Shown here: in pieces, positions 26,333 to 35,848 of the stretch
Position numbering within the stretch: position 1 is the stretch's first letter
Layout: each line of letters opens with the position of its first letter
NCBI GenBank assembly: GCA_040772845.1
Contig: JAXGXG010000001.1
Coordinates: 6,758,001 to 6,822,000 of the forward strand
Direction: 5' to 3'
Length of the DNA: 64,000 nt
From: PWXP01 sp040772845
GTDB taxonomy: Bacteria; Planctomycetota; Planctomycetia; Pirellulales; Thermoguttaceae
The notes under the pieces: model-generated
The model's database searches: none
What the model saw: the letters and a program-made list of their open reading frames with translations, nothing else
What the model was told of the DNA's origin: nothing
Program-made: the position numbers and the translations under genes

Positions 26333-26482
26333 AAGGTCGCGCAGGTCGTTGGTGGGTCCGCACAAGCCGCAACCGAGCTGATTTATGGCCGCCCGCTTGG
26401 AACACGGCCGGCATCAGCGACCGATGACCCAGCAGAAGAAGCGGCTTGTTTGACCCACCCTACCTGTTGTGAATAATCCGGG
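26333..26482 (+). repeat. 150-bp dispersed MITE-like repeat, copy 2
   Basis: Same orientation and almost the same sequence as 8418-8567, with differences scattered as single substitutions and no length change. The region 25790-26600 as a whole is repeat and palindrome sequence without a gene. Confidence 0.8.
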
Positions 26483-26602
26483 TTAGCTGGATGACCACGG
26501 CTCCAGGCGGGGCAAGCCCGCCGGTGGCCCTTCGGTGAAATGCAAGCCCGTTCCTGTACCCCATGAGTCGCAAACCCGGTCACGTTGTAATTCGGCTTGC
26601 CG

Positions 26603-27925
26603 TTATCGCAAGTCGCTCGCTCTCGTCCTTCTTGCCAACATCGCAAGACACCCCAGCAAAAGCAGTGCAAAGGTCCCCGGTTCCGGCACGGCCACCAGAC
26701 TGAAGGCGTTCAGCGGGGTCCGGACGTTGCCGCTGAATGCGTCGTCGAAGAAGATCACTATCGGGCTGGCGCCGTCGGAGAAAAGGCGGTAGCTGGCCTG
26801 TGCAAGGTTGAGCGGGTTGTCGCCCGTACTGATTGCCAGATCGTCTGCGACCAATCGGTCGGATCCGAGGGCATCGCTCACGAGGATGTCGAGCAGGCCG
26901 TCGGCGGCACCGCTAAGATCATGGTGCCAGGTGGTCATCAGGTATTCACCGGCCGCCAGATCCGAAAGCGTCAGTTGCACGCCGCCTGACTGATTCATGA
27001 TCTGATCGTCGATCAGTTCGCCGATATTGACCAGGGAACTATCGCCACGATCGCGGAAGTCGATCGTGTTGGATGTGTTCTCCGCGTCGACCGTCACCGT
27101 AACCTGACCGCTCGTGCCGAGTACGGAATCGAACGTTGCCGCCACAGGGCCGTCGATATCACCAGAACGGGTAAACGCCTGGAAACCCGGGTGTACTTGC
27201 TGGCCGGCAGCGCCGAAATCCACCTGCAATGCCGCACACAACATCTGTTGAGGCGTGAGCGGAATGGACGAGATCCGCACCTCGTCGAGCAGCGAGCCGC
27301 TTCCATTGAGCCCGGCGCCGTCCATGTCATGACCTATCCATAGTGTGTTGGCGCCTTGCCAGTAGAGGTTGCGTCCCGGCGTCTCGCTCCCTTCGTTGCT
27401 GGTCTTCAGTTGACCGTCGATATAGACGTTGGACCGACCGGTTTCCGGGTCGTAGGTCCAGGCGACGTGGTCCCAACGACTGCTGAACCCGTGGCTGATG
27501 GGAATCGTTACCAGTTCCGAGCCGCCGGCGCCGTCGTCGATGGCGTAAGTGACATCGAGGCTGCTGACATTGGTAACTATGAATCCGGCGCCGGCTCCAT
27601 CGGTGCGTGAAATGAGGTCGCCGCCACCTTCATTGGTACGCGCAAACAGCTCAACGGTAATCGAGGAGGTGTTAAGCGCCGCATAGGCCGACACCGTACC
27701 GTTGATATTGGCATTTCCGTTGATGCTTCCCACGTTCGTCCCTATGCCGACGAGATAACTGAGCGGGACAGCATCGGATATGCTGGCATTGGGGGCTATC
27801 ATAGGATTGCCGCCTGCGTACTCGTTAGGGACAGACAACCCAACGCCGCTATCGTTGTCGGTTTCTGCCCGCCAATAGCCGACGACTGCACCTTGACTCG
27901 TTCCGCCGACCAGCGCCACGAACAT
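26603..27925 (-). CDS. LamG-domain PEP-CTERM surface protein
   Basis: 440 residues from ATG 27925. A LamG/concanavalin-like domain spans about residues 60-225 (SITVELFARTNEGGGDLISR, WDHVAWTYDPETGRSNVYID, LLDEVRISSIPLTPQQM). A second beta domain follows (QVDFGAAGQQVHPGFQAF, malectin-like). The C-terminus is a PEP-CTERM sorting signal: VPEPGTFALLLLGC, hydrophobic helix, then RRTRASDLR. Such proteins are cut and released or anchored by exosortase. The start is a problem: the hydrophobic signal seems to begin upstream (SGTILLAAG precedes MFVALVGG in frame) but no ATG, GTG or TTG exists before the in-frame stop, so the 5' end may be mutated or use a rare start. Confidence 0.8.
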   Translation of the reverse strand: MFVALVGGTSQGAVVGYWRAETDNDSGVGLSVPNEYAGGNPMIAPNASISDAVPLSYLVGIGTNVGSINGNANINGTVSAYAALNTSSITVELFARTNEGGGDLISRTDGAGAGFIVTNVSSLDVTYAIDDGAGGSELVTIPISHGFSSRWDHVAWTYDPETGRSNVYIDGQLKTSNEGSETPGRNLYWQGANTLWIGHDMDGAGLNGSGSLLDEVRISSIPLTPQQMLCAALQVDFGAAGQQVHPGFQAFTRSGDIDGPVAATFDSVLGTSGQVTVTVDAENTSNTIDFRDRGDSSLVNIGELIDDQIMNQSGGVQLTLSDLAAGEYLMTTWHHDLSGAADGLLDILVSDALGSDRLVADDLAISTGDNPLNLAQASYRLFSDGASPIVIFFDDAFSGNVRTPLNAFSLVAVPEPGTFALLLLGCLAMLARRTRASDLR

Positions 27926-28222
27926 ACCTGCCGCCAGGAGAATGGTCCCGGAAAGACGCCAGAACGAAGGATTTACATGGCGGCGGCGTCAAGTGTTTTT
28001 GCGAGGGCTCCCAAGGCCCCTTCCCTCGCGGGGGTGCGTGGGGCGCGTAATGGTGACGAGAACCGCAGCGGGTTTCTGTCCGCACCAGGCGGAAAGGCCG
28101 TGGGCGGTACGTTCGGCAGCACAACCGGATCATATGATTGTGCTCGCACCGCAGATGAACGAGAATAGCGGAACGATCGTTTTCCAAGGGAGATATCTGG
28201 CAAAGACTACAGGAGACACGCC

Positions 28223-29371
28223 GTGTTGCGTACATTTGGGGGGATTGCATATGTGGCCGTGGGGATGGCGTGCGTCCCAGCTTGGGCTGCCGAGACTTCT
28301 GCCGCGTTGCCGCGTTTGCTTGGCGTGCGGGTTATCAAGAAGCAACTGGGGATTACCGACAAGACGCCGACGATTCGCTTTCCCGAAGCAGGCGATCGGT
28401 GCAAGGTGGGGGGATATCGCGGCGAGAATGCCAAGGAGTTCTACTTCGACGTTGAGGTGGACCAAGCCGTGACGGAACCGCCCATGGCGGAGTTTGTTTG
28501 TGACGGTGTCGAGGTCGCAAGTGTTCGAGTAGGACATACGAAGGTAGCATTCGAGGAAACCGGCGATGGGATTGCCTTTCCGTTGGTCTTCGACGAGCAT
28601 AATCCGTATGCGCTGCATATGTCCATTCGCGACGTTCCCGGTGTGTTGCTCTATGGCATGCACAAACCGCGCGATCGGGCGTCGGGCGCGTTCCGCGATA
28701 TTCCATGGCAGCCGGACGCCGTGGCTGCCGAATGGAATCTGTTGTTCGGTTGTCTCGAGGTCTTTCGCGATATGAAGATCGACGATCCGGCGACCAGGGA
28801 CTTCGACGGCTACGTGGCTATTGGCGGTTATGAAACGACCTACCCTCGCACCGGCCGAGGGCCAAAGGGACACTTGGAAGGAACGCCGCACATCCACCTC
28901 TTTCTCGTCGTGCCGCCCGGCTGGCGCGTTCGGCAGGCGAGTCATCTCTATATCGATGCCGAGGGCCGACTGACCGGCAAGACCCACTGCAGCCCCAGCG
29001 CTTGCGACGATCCGCCGCGCGAATATGAGCGAGGGATGGTTTGCGTGCAGAGGGACTTTGACGATCGTGTCGCCTTCGAGTTTGGGATCGATGCCGACGG
29101 CGCGATTATGATTCGCCGCCGTGAAGGCGAGGTCGAATACCGTGTCTGTCCGGATCCCGTTTCAAAGTCCTTCGCCCGCGCATGCCTGGTGGTGAGGGGA
29201 GACGATCCTCTATGCCGCGTTCGAGTCGATGACAACTGCGAGAAGGGCGAGATGCGTATTGTACGAACGGTTCTCGCCGGGCCTTCGCCGGAATCTCGTG
29301 AGGAAGTCATTCGGTACGATCCCGACACATCGGTTGTTCTTTCGCGAGATGAGGGAAAGCTTCAGAACTGA
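28223..29371 (+). CDS. Secreted protein of unknown function
   Basis: 382 residues starting at GTG 28223, with Shine-Dalgarno AGGAGA about 6 nt upstream. A signal peptide ends near AWAAE. The rest is soluble, with no membrane segment and no motif I recognise. Features seen: several Trp/Tyr/His-rich stretches (VLLYGMHKPRD, GTPHIHLFLVVPPGW) and a repetitive acidic/basic C-terminus. Cysteines are few. It sits between the LamG PEP-CTERM gene (divergent) and the lipoprotein/DUF1559 pair (convergent). Confidence 0.7.
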   Translation: MLRTFGGIAYVAVGMACVPAWAAETSAALPRLLGVRVIKKQLGITDKTPTIRFPEAGDRCKVGGYRGENAKEFYFDVEVDQAVTEPPMAEFVCDGVEVASVRVGHTKVAFEETGDGIAFPLVFDEHNPYALHMSIRDVPGVLLYGMHKPRDRASGAFRDIPWQPDAVAAEWNLLFGCLEVFRDMKIDDPATRDFDGYVAIGGYETTYPRTGRGPKGHLEGTPHIHLFLVVPPGWRVRQASHLYIDAEGRLTGKTHCSPSACDDPPREYERGMVCVQRDFDDRVAFEFGIDADGAIMIRRREGEVEYRVCPDPVSKSFARACLVVRGDDPLCRVRVDDNCEKGEMRIVRTVLAGPSPESREEVIRYDPDTSVVLSRDEGKLQN

Positions 29372-29421
29372 CTCTGCCTTGTCCCTCGATCGCATCGAAC
29401 GGGCGGGGGCGCGACGCCCGA

Positions 29422-29835
29422 CTAACGATGCTCGGCGGGAACATCGAAATCGTGTGACGCGTCCTTGGGCGGCAGATCGACTTCGACCTGGTATTCCGAA
29501 AACAGAGGGCGGATGCCCGTACTGGCGTCGCCGCCTGCCGGTTGTCCCGTATAGCCGACAATGCGCGCCACGTGCGGCCCTCCGACCGTCCCCTTGCCGG
29601 ACGGTGTATCGTAACGGCCATCGGTGAACTCAATCACGGCGCCCGGGCCACGGTTGCCCTTTGACTGGTCGGGTTCGAGCACGATGACTCCACCCGGGAC
29701 CGGTTCTCCTCCGTAGGTTACCTTGCCGGAAAGATCGTACCGCTGCGGCCCGTCGTTGCCTCCGCAGCCGGCGGAAAGGACAAGTAGTGCCGGCACGAGC
29801 GTCCAATACGATGCGCTGTTGCCTTGTGGTTGCAT
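29422..29835 (-). CDS. Small lipoprotein paired with a DUF1559 protein
   Basis: 137 residues. Lipobox LSAGC at about residues 20-24 follows a hydrophobic signal. The mature part (YDLSGKVTYGGEPVPGGVIV) is a transthyretin/carboxypeptidase-regulatory-like beta domain common in planctomycete lipoproteins. It lies 15 nt downstream of the DUF1559 gene, a very common gene pair in this phylum, so the two are probably one operon. Its function is unknown. Confidence 0.85.
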   Translation of the reverse strand: MQPQGNSASYWTLVPALLVLSAGCGGNDGPQRYDLSGKVTYGGEPVPGGVIVLEPDQSKGNRGPGAVIEFTDGRYDTPSGKGTVGGPHVARIVGYTGQPAGGDASTGIRPLFSEYQVEVDLPPKDASHDFDVPAEHR

Positions 29836-29850
29836 CGTGAGTATTCCTTA

Positions 29851-30831
29851 CTATTGGAATCCGCCGGTTGGGCCGCCGTCATCGATGGGACCGAGAGAAC
29901 GATAGATGCCCAAATCCATATTCTCGCTGAGGAAATGCCCCGAACCGTCGGCCAGCAGCATATGGCAGCCGCCCGGGTGATGGCTGCTGAACGAAGAGGT
30001 CATTTGCGGCCAGTTCGGCGTGTCGTAAGCGTTGATCGGGAGACTGGTCGCCGCCAGACCGATAGTCATGGACCATTCGCCGCCGGAGGTCGCCCGGATG
30101 GAGGCGGAATCCCAACTGTGCCATTTGTCCCGATTGCCCTCAACCCATCCGTCCGTATCGGTCTTGGTGGTCATGTAACGCGATTCGCCGATCATCAGCG
30201 TATTTGACGAACCGTCGCGAAGATTTCGGAAGCCGATGCTGGAATTGGCGAAGAACATCCCGTTGCGGAATATCTTGCGGCCCGGATCGGAGGAGGCGTA
30301 GCATTCGGCAGTCGCACCACCGCCCTGGCATGCGAAATAATTGTTCAACGGCCACTCGTCACCACTACGCGGGTCCGAAGGGCACTCGAACTTCGCAAGC
30401 GGCCGGAATTGCTCCGAATGGTTCGTGGCGCCCGTAATACGCCACGTCGGGGCAAACGTGCCTGCATGGTTGTACTCGTCGTACCGGGCGCTCTCCTCCA
30501 GGAACGGCAAGATCATGACCGTCCACGACGACATATTGCTGGTGGTCCAGTCGCCTTCGATTCGGCACGTGGTGGTCTTGGTGATGCCCCCGGGCGGGAA
30601 GACCTTGTGTTGGCTTTCGTAGTTCAACACCGCCAGCCCGATCTGCCGAAGCTTGTTCGAGCACTGCATTCGCCGGGCCGCCTCGCGCGCCGACTGGACC
30701 GCCGGCAGCAACAGCGCTATCAAGATGCCGATGATCGCGATGACCACAAGCAATTCGACGAGGGTAAAGCCTTTGGATGTGTGATTTGTGATGTCTGCTT
30801 TCTGATTGCGTGCAGGCGTAGGCTTCTTCAT
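29851..30831 (-). CDS. DUF1559 prepilin-like secreted protein
   Basis: 326 residues from ATG 30831. The N-terminus carries a type IV prepilin-like cleavage and methylation signal: KGFTLVELLVVIAIIGILIA, followed by LLLPAVQSAREAARRMQCSN. The C-terminus has the family's HHPGGCHMLLADGSGHFLSE motif. DUF1559 proteins are abundant in planctomycetes and thought to form pseudopilus-like or surface structures; no pilus genes are nearby. A more upstream ATG (30900) exists in frame but only adds residues without family similarity. Confidence 0.92.
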   Translation of the reverse strand: MKKPTPARNQKADITNHTSKGFTLVELLVVIAIIGILIALLLPAVQSAREAARRMQCSNKLRQIGLAVLNYESQHKVFPPGGITKTTTCRIEGDWTTSNMSSWTVMILPFLEESARYDEYNHAGTFAPTWRITGATNHSEQFRPLAKFECPSDPRSGDEWPLNNYFACQGGGATAECYASSDPGRKIFRNGMFFANSSIGFRNLRDGSSNTLMIGESRYMTTKTDTDGWVEGNRDKWHSWDSASIRATSGGEWSMTIGLAATSLPINAYDTPNWPQMTSSFSSHHPGGCHMLLADGSGHFLSENMDLGIYRSLGPIDDGGPTGGFQ

Positions 30832-31043
30832 GGTTGGACGCCCTCCGGCGCGCTGATGATGATCCGTCATGTGTGAGGCCATCGAGAAAACGCGATTCAA
30901 CGTTCAGTATTATCAAGCCGTCACGGCCAGGCGATCTATCGCGCGAGCCCGACGGGTGGATTGCAATCCTCACCGCAACCGTCGTCAGCACCAGACGGCC
31001 CCACAAGAACCCAAACGACCAATCCCGAATCCCAAATCAAACA

Positions 31044-31068
31044 TCACAAATCACAAATCACAAATCAC
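31044..31068. repeat. TCACAAA heptamer tandem repeat
   Basis: TCACAAA is repeated three times plus TCAC, ending at the stop codon of the 31065-33683 gene. Bases 30901-31043 hold no gene that I can support. Confidence 0.7.
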
Positions 31069-33683
31069 TTCCGCCGTTTCCACCCGATCAATACCGCGAC
31101 GGCGAGCACGAGCATCACGGCGCTGGACGGCTCGGGCACGGCCGACAGCCGAAGCAGGAAACCATCGCCGCCGGCGCCGGGAATCGCCGTCATTTCCCAC
31201 TGTCCGAACGTCGGTCCGGGCGGATCGCCCGTGAGCGTCAGGCCGGAAATATCCAGTTCTCCGGTCGTCTGGAGTACGTCGAAGTGGGCGCCCAGCGCCG
31301 GTGCGTAGTCATCGAGCAGTAGCACGTTCAGGTCGCCGGCGAGGGTCGCGTTGCCTTCAACCATGACGAAGTCGTAATCGTCAGAGGCGGCGATCTCGAT
31401 TTCGAGCGTGCCTGCATTCATCGTGTAATTGCCGTCGATCGTTGTCGTGCCGGTGGAGTTGCCGGGCGCGAGCGTACTGGGTCCGTCGGTGTTCGCCTGA
31501 AGCAGGTCGAATCCGAAATGATCCACGCTCAGTGTGCCTCCGGTCCAGTCGAATACCGCCTGGCCTGCCCCCTGTGTAATACTGCCGGCCCGCAGCGCGC
31601 CGCCTTTCAGCGCGATCGTACCCTTATTGTTTCCTGGGTTTGCGCCGGTACCATCGCCAAGCAGAATGCTATTGGCCACGACGATGCCATCTTCCAGAGT
31701 CAGCGCGCCGATGCCTTTCCCGCTGCCGGCCTTATGGTAACCGACGACGACCTCGTCCAGCCAGGCATGGATCGTACCGCCGGTTCCGTCGAGGTGGCCG
31801 GTGGCGGTGGTGCCCGTGCTCCATGACCCGTCCAAGGGGACATTGTAGCCCAGGTTGAGATCGACGCGTGCGCCTTCCGTTCCCAGGTTGAGCACACCGC
31901 CGGTAACGAGGTCGGCGAACTTCACGGCGCCGGTCGATTTTCCCCCGCCAATCGTCAAGGTGTTTGCTCGGATCGTATTCGACTGCCCGAGTTCTATCGT
32001 GGCCGAGGTCGTGGTGGTGGCGCCGCTGTCGACGAGGCCGAGAATGATGTGCTCGGCGTGAATCTCGTTGTCTGCACCCAGCTTCAGCATTGCCGTGTTG
32101 CTGCCCGTGGTGTCACCGGTTGACTGGGTGGCCATAAACAGGCGTCCCAGGTGGGCCACGAGTGAATTGGCTGCGGAGAGATCGACCGTGCCGGATACTG
32201 TCTTGGCAGTCGTCTTACGGGCAATGAACAGGTCGGTGGCGGCGGCCGCCGAGCCGATTTCGACCGTCGAGCCGGTTCCGGCCGTCAGTGTTCCGCTGCC
32301 GCTGTCGGCGGCCACGGTAAGCATGCCGACGGAAAGTGTCTTGGCGCTCCCATTGGCCGTGAGGCCGGCTGTGAGGCCGTTGTCGCCCACGATCAACTCG
32401 TTGGCAATCAAGTCGCCATCGACGGTCATCGCGCCGCCTGCAATGTTGAGTGTGCTTGTTCCGACCCCGCCGGCGACGTTGCCGGTTACGTCAAACGTGC
32501 CGCCGGTCATATTGATTGTGCCCTCGCTTGACGCAGAGCCGGTACCGAGGGTGACGTTGTTGGCGACAGCCAAAGAACCACCCGCCATGTTGAGCGTTCC
32601 GATGCCGGCGCCGGTGCTGGAACTGGTGGTGTGGCCCAGGACGACGGAGTTGGCCGTGACCTCCCCATCGGCAAACGACAAGGTTCCCGTTCCGCTGCCT
32701 CCGCCGCTTGCGTGGAAGCCGATCCGGAGCTGGTTCAAGGTTGCATTGAACGTGCCTGCTGAGAGGTCCATCGTGCCGACGCCGTCGTGGGCGGTGCCGA
32801 TATTGTTGTTTCCGATGAACAGGTTGGCCGCGGCGGCGCTGCTGGGCCCCTCAAGGTTCAATTCGCCGCCGCTGGGCAGGTTAACGGCGCCAATTGCCCG
32901 GTATCCCGCTACGGTGAATGTATCTACCTTGAACGTATTGTCGGCGCCAAGAGTGAGTGTGCTTCCGGGGTCCGTATCCCAATACTCGTTCTGGGCCACA
33001 ACAATACTTGTCGCGTCGATCGAGTTCTCTTCTGCGAGTGTAACGGTGCCCTTACCCGTGCCGGTGCCACTCGTAGTGTCCCTCCATCCTACCGCGAACT
33101 GGTTGAGGTACGCCGTCAGCTTCGGTACTTCCGCCAGATTGAGCACGCCGTCGCTGCTTAGCCCGCCGCCCTCGGTGTAGCCGACGATGATCCTACCACG
33201 GTCGCTTTGGCTGGTTCCTATTTGAATTTCACTCGGCCGTGTACCGCTTGTGAAACTGAGGTTTCCACTCGCGACGTTGTAGCCGATATCGAGTGTGTCG
33301 ACCGCCAAGGCGCCTCCGACCGAAAGCGACGGTTCCCCCGTTACGCTTAGGGTGCTGGCGCCAGTACCGTTGATAATACTGTTGGTGACGCTCAACGTGC
33401 CGCCGCTGAGGTTGAGCGTCCCGGCGCCTTCGGCATCGCCTAGGGTCAACGATTGGGCTACCGCCATCCCTGCGGCATGTTCGGCCGTCTTGCCGCCACC
33501 GATATACGCATCTGTCTGGTCGTCCGGGATAGCCGGATCCCAGTTGTCCGCGGTTGTCCAGTTGGAATCGCTTGGGTCACCGTCGGTGAACTGCGACGTG
33601 CTCTGAGCCTTGAGCGGAGCCATGAGCCCCAACAGGACAGCGATCGAAGTAAGAAAGGCCTTTCGCGCACTGTGTCGTGTCAT
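31065..33683 (-). CDS. Autotransporter-like beta-strand repeat PEP-CTERM protein
   Basis: 872 residues with signal peptide (AFLTSIAVLLGLMAPLKAQS). The body is a long series of Gly/Thr/Ser-rich repeats of the GTLNLSGGTLSVTNSIINGT and GTLNMAGGSLAVANNVTLGT type, expected to form a right-handed beta helix or solenoid. It starts with the DGDPSDSNWTTADNWDPAIP domain common in planctomycete and verrucomicrobial surface proteins. It ends in VPEPSSAVMLVLAVAVLIGW and RRK, a PEP-CTERM exosortase signal. Shine-Dalgarno GGAGG lies 6 nt before ATG 33683, with a good promoter further upstream. Role: probably surface or matrix protein; ligand unknown. Confidence 0.88.
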   Translation of the reverse strand: MTRHSARKAFLTSIAVLLGLMAPLKAQSTSQFTDGDPSDSNWTTADNWDPAIPDDQTDAYIGGGKTAEHAAGMAVAQSLTLGDAEGAGTLNLSGGTLSVTNSIINGTGASTLSVTGEPSLSVGGALAVDTLDIGYNVASGNLSFTSGTRPSEIQIGTSQSDRGRIIVGYTEGGGLSSDGVLNLAEVPKLTAYLNQFAVGWRDTTSGTGTGKGTVTLAEENSIDATSIVVAQNEYWDTDPGSTLTLGADNTFKVDTFTVAGYRAIGAVNLPSGGELNLEGPSSAAAANLFIGNNNIGTAHDGVGTMDLSAGTFNATLNQLRIGFHASGGGSGTGTLSFADGEVTANSVVLGHTTSSSTGAGIGTLNMAGGSLAVANNVTLGTGSASSEGTINMTGGTFDVTGNVAGGVGTSTLNIAGGAMTVDGDLIANELIVGDNGLTAGLTANGSAKTLSVGMLTVAADSGSGTLTAGTGSTVEIGSAAAATDLFIARKTTAKTVSGTVDLSAANSLVAHLGRLFMATQSTGDTTGSNTAMLKLGADNEIHAEHIILGLVDSGATTTTSATIELGQSNTIRANTLTIGGGKSTGAVKFADLVTGGVLNLGTEGARVDLNLGYNVPLDGSWSTGTTATGHLDGTGGTIHAWLDEVVVGYHKAGSGKGIGALTLEDGIVVANSILLGDGTGANPGNNKGTIALKGGALRAGSITQGAGQAVFDWTGGTLSVDHFGFDLLQANTDGPSTLAPGNSTGTTTIDGNYTMNAGTLEIEIAASDDYDFVMVEGNATLAGDLNVLLLDDYAPALGAHFDVLQTTGELDISGLTLTGDPPGPTFGQWEMTAIPGAGGDGFLLRLSAVPEPSSAVMLVLAVAVLIGWKRRK

Positions 33684-33753
33684 AGTATCCTCCGCAAGAG
33701 AAGAGGCAAGAGTCGATACGGTTAGTCTCGTTCATTCACTAGGGCCATTGCCG

Positions 33754-33782
33754 ATTCTAACAGAAGCGACCTGACTGGTCAA
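33754..33782 (-). promoter_or_regulatory. Promoter of the 872-residue PEP-CTERM gene
   Basis: On the minus strand, TTGACC (33777-33782), a 17-bp spacer and TAGAAT (33754-33759). Transcription would start about 65 nt before ATG 33683. Confidence 0.65.
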
Positions 33783-33873
33783 ATCTGCCGCCGCGGCACT
33801 CTGCCTGGGGGTGGGTGACGCGCCTTGCCTATTTTGTCTTGACGCAGCCGGTTCGTCCGGTTACCGTCCGGCC

Positions 33874-35034
33874 ATGTCTTGTTGCGCCCATGTCATTCTG
33901 AGTCTGGTCCTGGTCTTCGCAACCTCGGTCGCGGCAGCCGAGCCGTTTCAGCTCGGCCCAATCCCTACCGAAGGAGTGCTGATTCTGCGGAATGGCCAGG
34001 CCGTGGCCGGTACGCTGACGCGGGCAGGCGATCATTTCTTCGTTGCGTTGCCCGAAGGAGAGATTCGACTTCGGGCCGATGACGTGGAAATGGCGTGCCG
34101 CAATCTGGATGAAGCGTACGCACGGAAGCGCGCGGCAATGCCACTTGGCGATGCGCACCGGCATATCGAGCTGGCGAACTGGTGCCTGCACCATGAGCTA
34201 TTCGGTCCGGCGGCGGCGGAGCTGGCCGACGCAATGCGGGCGTCGCCCGGCCATCCGATGATTCCCATCTTGCGGCGCCGCCTGGAGATGGCCATGCAGC
34301 CGAAGGACGAAACCGATCGGCCGGAACCAGAGGTCGGCACGGGCCCATCGCGGGACGAGCTAGACGCCCTCATGCGTCGGTTGCCCACCGGAACGGTCGA
34401 GGCGTTCGCGGCCGACGTGCAGCCGCTGCTGATGAACAATTGCACGACTGCCGGGTGTCATGGTCCGGACAGCAACCACGAGCTGCGCCTGCTGCGAGTG
34501 CCTCGGCATCGGGCCGGAGGGCGGAGGCTGACGCAGCAGAACCTCTTTGCCGTCTTGAAATGGGTGGACCGCAAGACGCCGGAGGAGAGTAAGCTTCTGC
34601 GTGTGCCAATTGAACCGCACGGCGGAATGGATCGGCCCATTTTTACGCAGCGGGAGCTGGAGCAGGTTCGGCAGTTGGCCAATTGGGTGGCTCGATTGCA
34701 GACTCCGGACTCGCGTGACGAGGTCCCGGAGTCGGTTCTGCGGTTTGCGCCGCCGGCCGTTCAGAACTCCGCTGCTGCAGACGCACAGCCGCCTGCGATG
34801 GTCCCAGGCGCCCCGACTCCGGAACCTTCCGGCGATGTACCGTTTTCGGCTTGGCCGGAAGGCAATTCGCCGCTGCCGCGGGGAACGGGGCCCGCTGCCG
34901 ACTCGGGGGTGCAGCGGGGAGCACGGCCCGATGCGAATCCGCAGGTGCAGCGGGGAGCACCGGCTCAAGGGTTCGTGCCGGCCGATGCGTTCGATCCGGC
35001 CATTTTCAATCGTCAATTCCTTGAACCGGAGTAG
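33874..35034 (+). CDS. Exported protein with a CX4CH heme-like motif
   Basis: 386 residues from ATG 33874, with signal peptide (VILSLVLVFATSVAAAE). A central segment reads NNCTTAGCHGPDSNHELRLL: Cys190, Cys195 and His196 give CX4CH, a rare variant of the c-type heme-binding motif. Around it, QPLLMNNC...GCHGP and LLRVPIEPHGG resemble the PSCyt1-type domains of planctomycetes, where CxxCH is usual. The N-terminal part has a small beta domain (LILRNGQAVAGTLTRAGDHF). The C-terminal 100 residues are Pro/Ala-rich with three near-repeats of VQRGA(R/P)PDANP. Heme binding is an inference. It lies 107 bp before apt. Confidence 0.7.
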   Translation: MSCCAHVILSLVLVFATSVAAAEPFQLGPIPTEGVLILRNGQAVAGTLTRAGDHFFVALPEGEIRLRADDVEMACRNLDEAYARKRAAMPLGDAHRHIELANWCLHHELFGPAAAELADAMRASPGHPMIPILRRRLEMAMQPKDETDRPEPEVGTGPSRDELDALMRRLPTGTVEAFAADVQPLLMNNCTTAGCHGPDSNHELRLLRVPRHRAGGRRLTQQNLFAVLKWVDRKTPEESKLLRVPIEPHGGMDRPIFTQRELEQVRQLANWVARLQTPDSRDEVPESVLRFAPPAVQNSAAADAQPPAMVPGAPTPEPSGDVPFSAWPEGNSPLPRGTGPAADSGVQRGARPDANPQVQRGAPAQGFVPADAFDPAIFNRQFLEPE

Positions 35035-35141
35035 CCTGTCGCCCCCCCTTCAGGCCTGCCGGCCATTGCGTTACACTCGCTGCATCTGGTGATACCTCCA
35101 TTGGCTCATACGCATCTGCAACCGAACTTGAAAAGACGATC

Positions 35142-35675
35142 ATGTCCGCTTCGCACGAATTGAACCTGGCCGACTACATCCGCGACATCCCCGATTTTCC
35201 GAAGCGAGGGATTCTGTTTCGGGACATCACCCCGCTGGTGGGATCGCCTGCGGCGTTTCGTCGAGCGGTTGTGGATATGGCCAACCCGTTTCGCGGCGAG
35301 AAGATCGACGCGGTGGCGGCGGCCGAGGCGCGGGGGTTTCTGTTCGCCGCGCCCGTTGCTTTGGAGTTGAATGCATCGCTGGTTCCGATCCGCAAGCCAG
35401 GAAAGCTCCCCTCGAAGACGCTATCGTACACCTATGAGCTGGAGTACGGATCCGACACGCTGCAAATCCACGCCGATGCGTTCACACCCGGCGCGAAGGT
35501 GCTGGTGGTGGACGATCTACTGGCCACCGGCGGGACGATTGAAGCATGCTGCAAACTGGTCGAAAAGGCTGGCGGTGTGGTCGCCGGCTGTGCGTTTCTC
35601 ATTGAACTGACTGCACTTCAGGGCATGAGACTGATCGAGCAGTACAAGACGGTCAGCCTGATCCAATACGAATGA
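35142..35675 (+). CDS. apt: Adenine phosphoribosyltransferase
   Basis: 177 residues, the normal length. It makes AMP from adenine and PRPP in purine salvage. Diagnostic segments: YIRDIPDFPKRGILFRDITP at the N-terminus, EARGFLFAAPVA, the flexible loop RKPGKLPSKTLSYTYELEYG and the PRPP-binding VLVVDDLLATGGT. The start ATG 35142 gives the expected N-terminus. Confidence 0.97.
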   Translation: MSASHELNLADYIRDIPDFPKRGILFRDITPLVGSPAAFRRAVVDMANPFRGEKIDAVAAAEARGFLFAAPVALELNASLVPIRKPGKLPSKTLSYTYELEYGSDTLQIHADAFTPGAKVLVVDDLLATGGTIEACCKLVEKAGGVVAGCAFLIELTALQGMRLIEQYKTVSLIQYE

Positions 35676-35848
35676 CCACACCTGGGAAATGATGAAGGAG
35701 TCCCATCTCCATATCATTCCCAGCTTGCCCAGCCGTCACAATCATCATCCGGTCTGGTGCGAATCGTTCGGGACGGCAGACTTCTGGCATTGCGGCCCGG
35801 GGCGCAATCCGATGGATCGTCCAGGAACTGCATTGACCGGGAGATGCC

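Noticed and set aside
31100..33650. Long open frames on the plus strand inside the 872-residue PEP-CTERM gene (e.g. 32068-33180).
   Set aside because: They are mirror frames of Gly/Thr-rich repeat coding on the minus strand; no start signal or recognisable protein.
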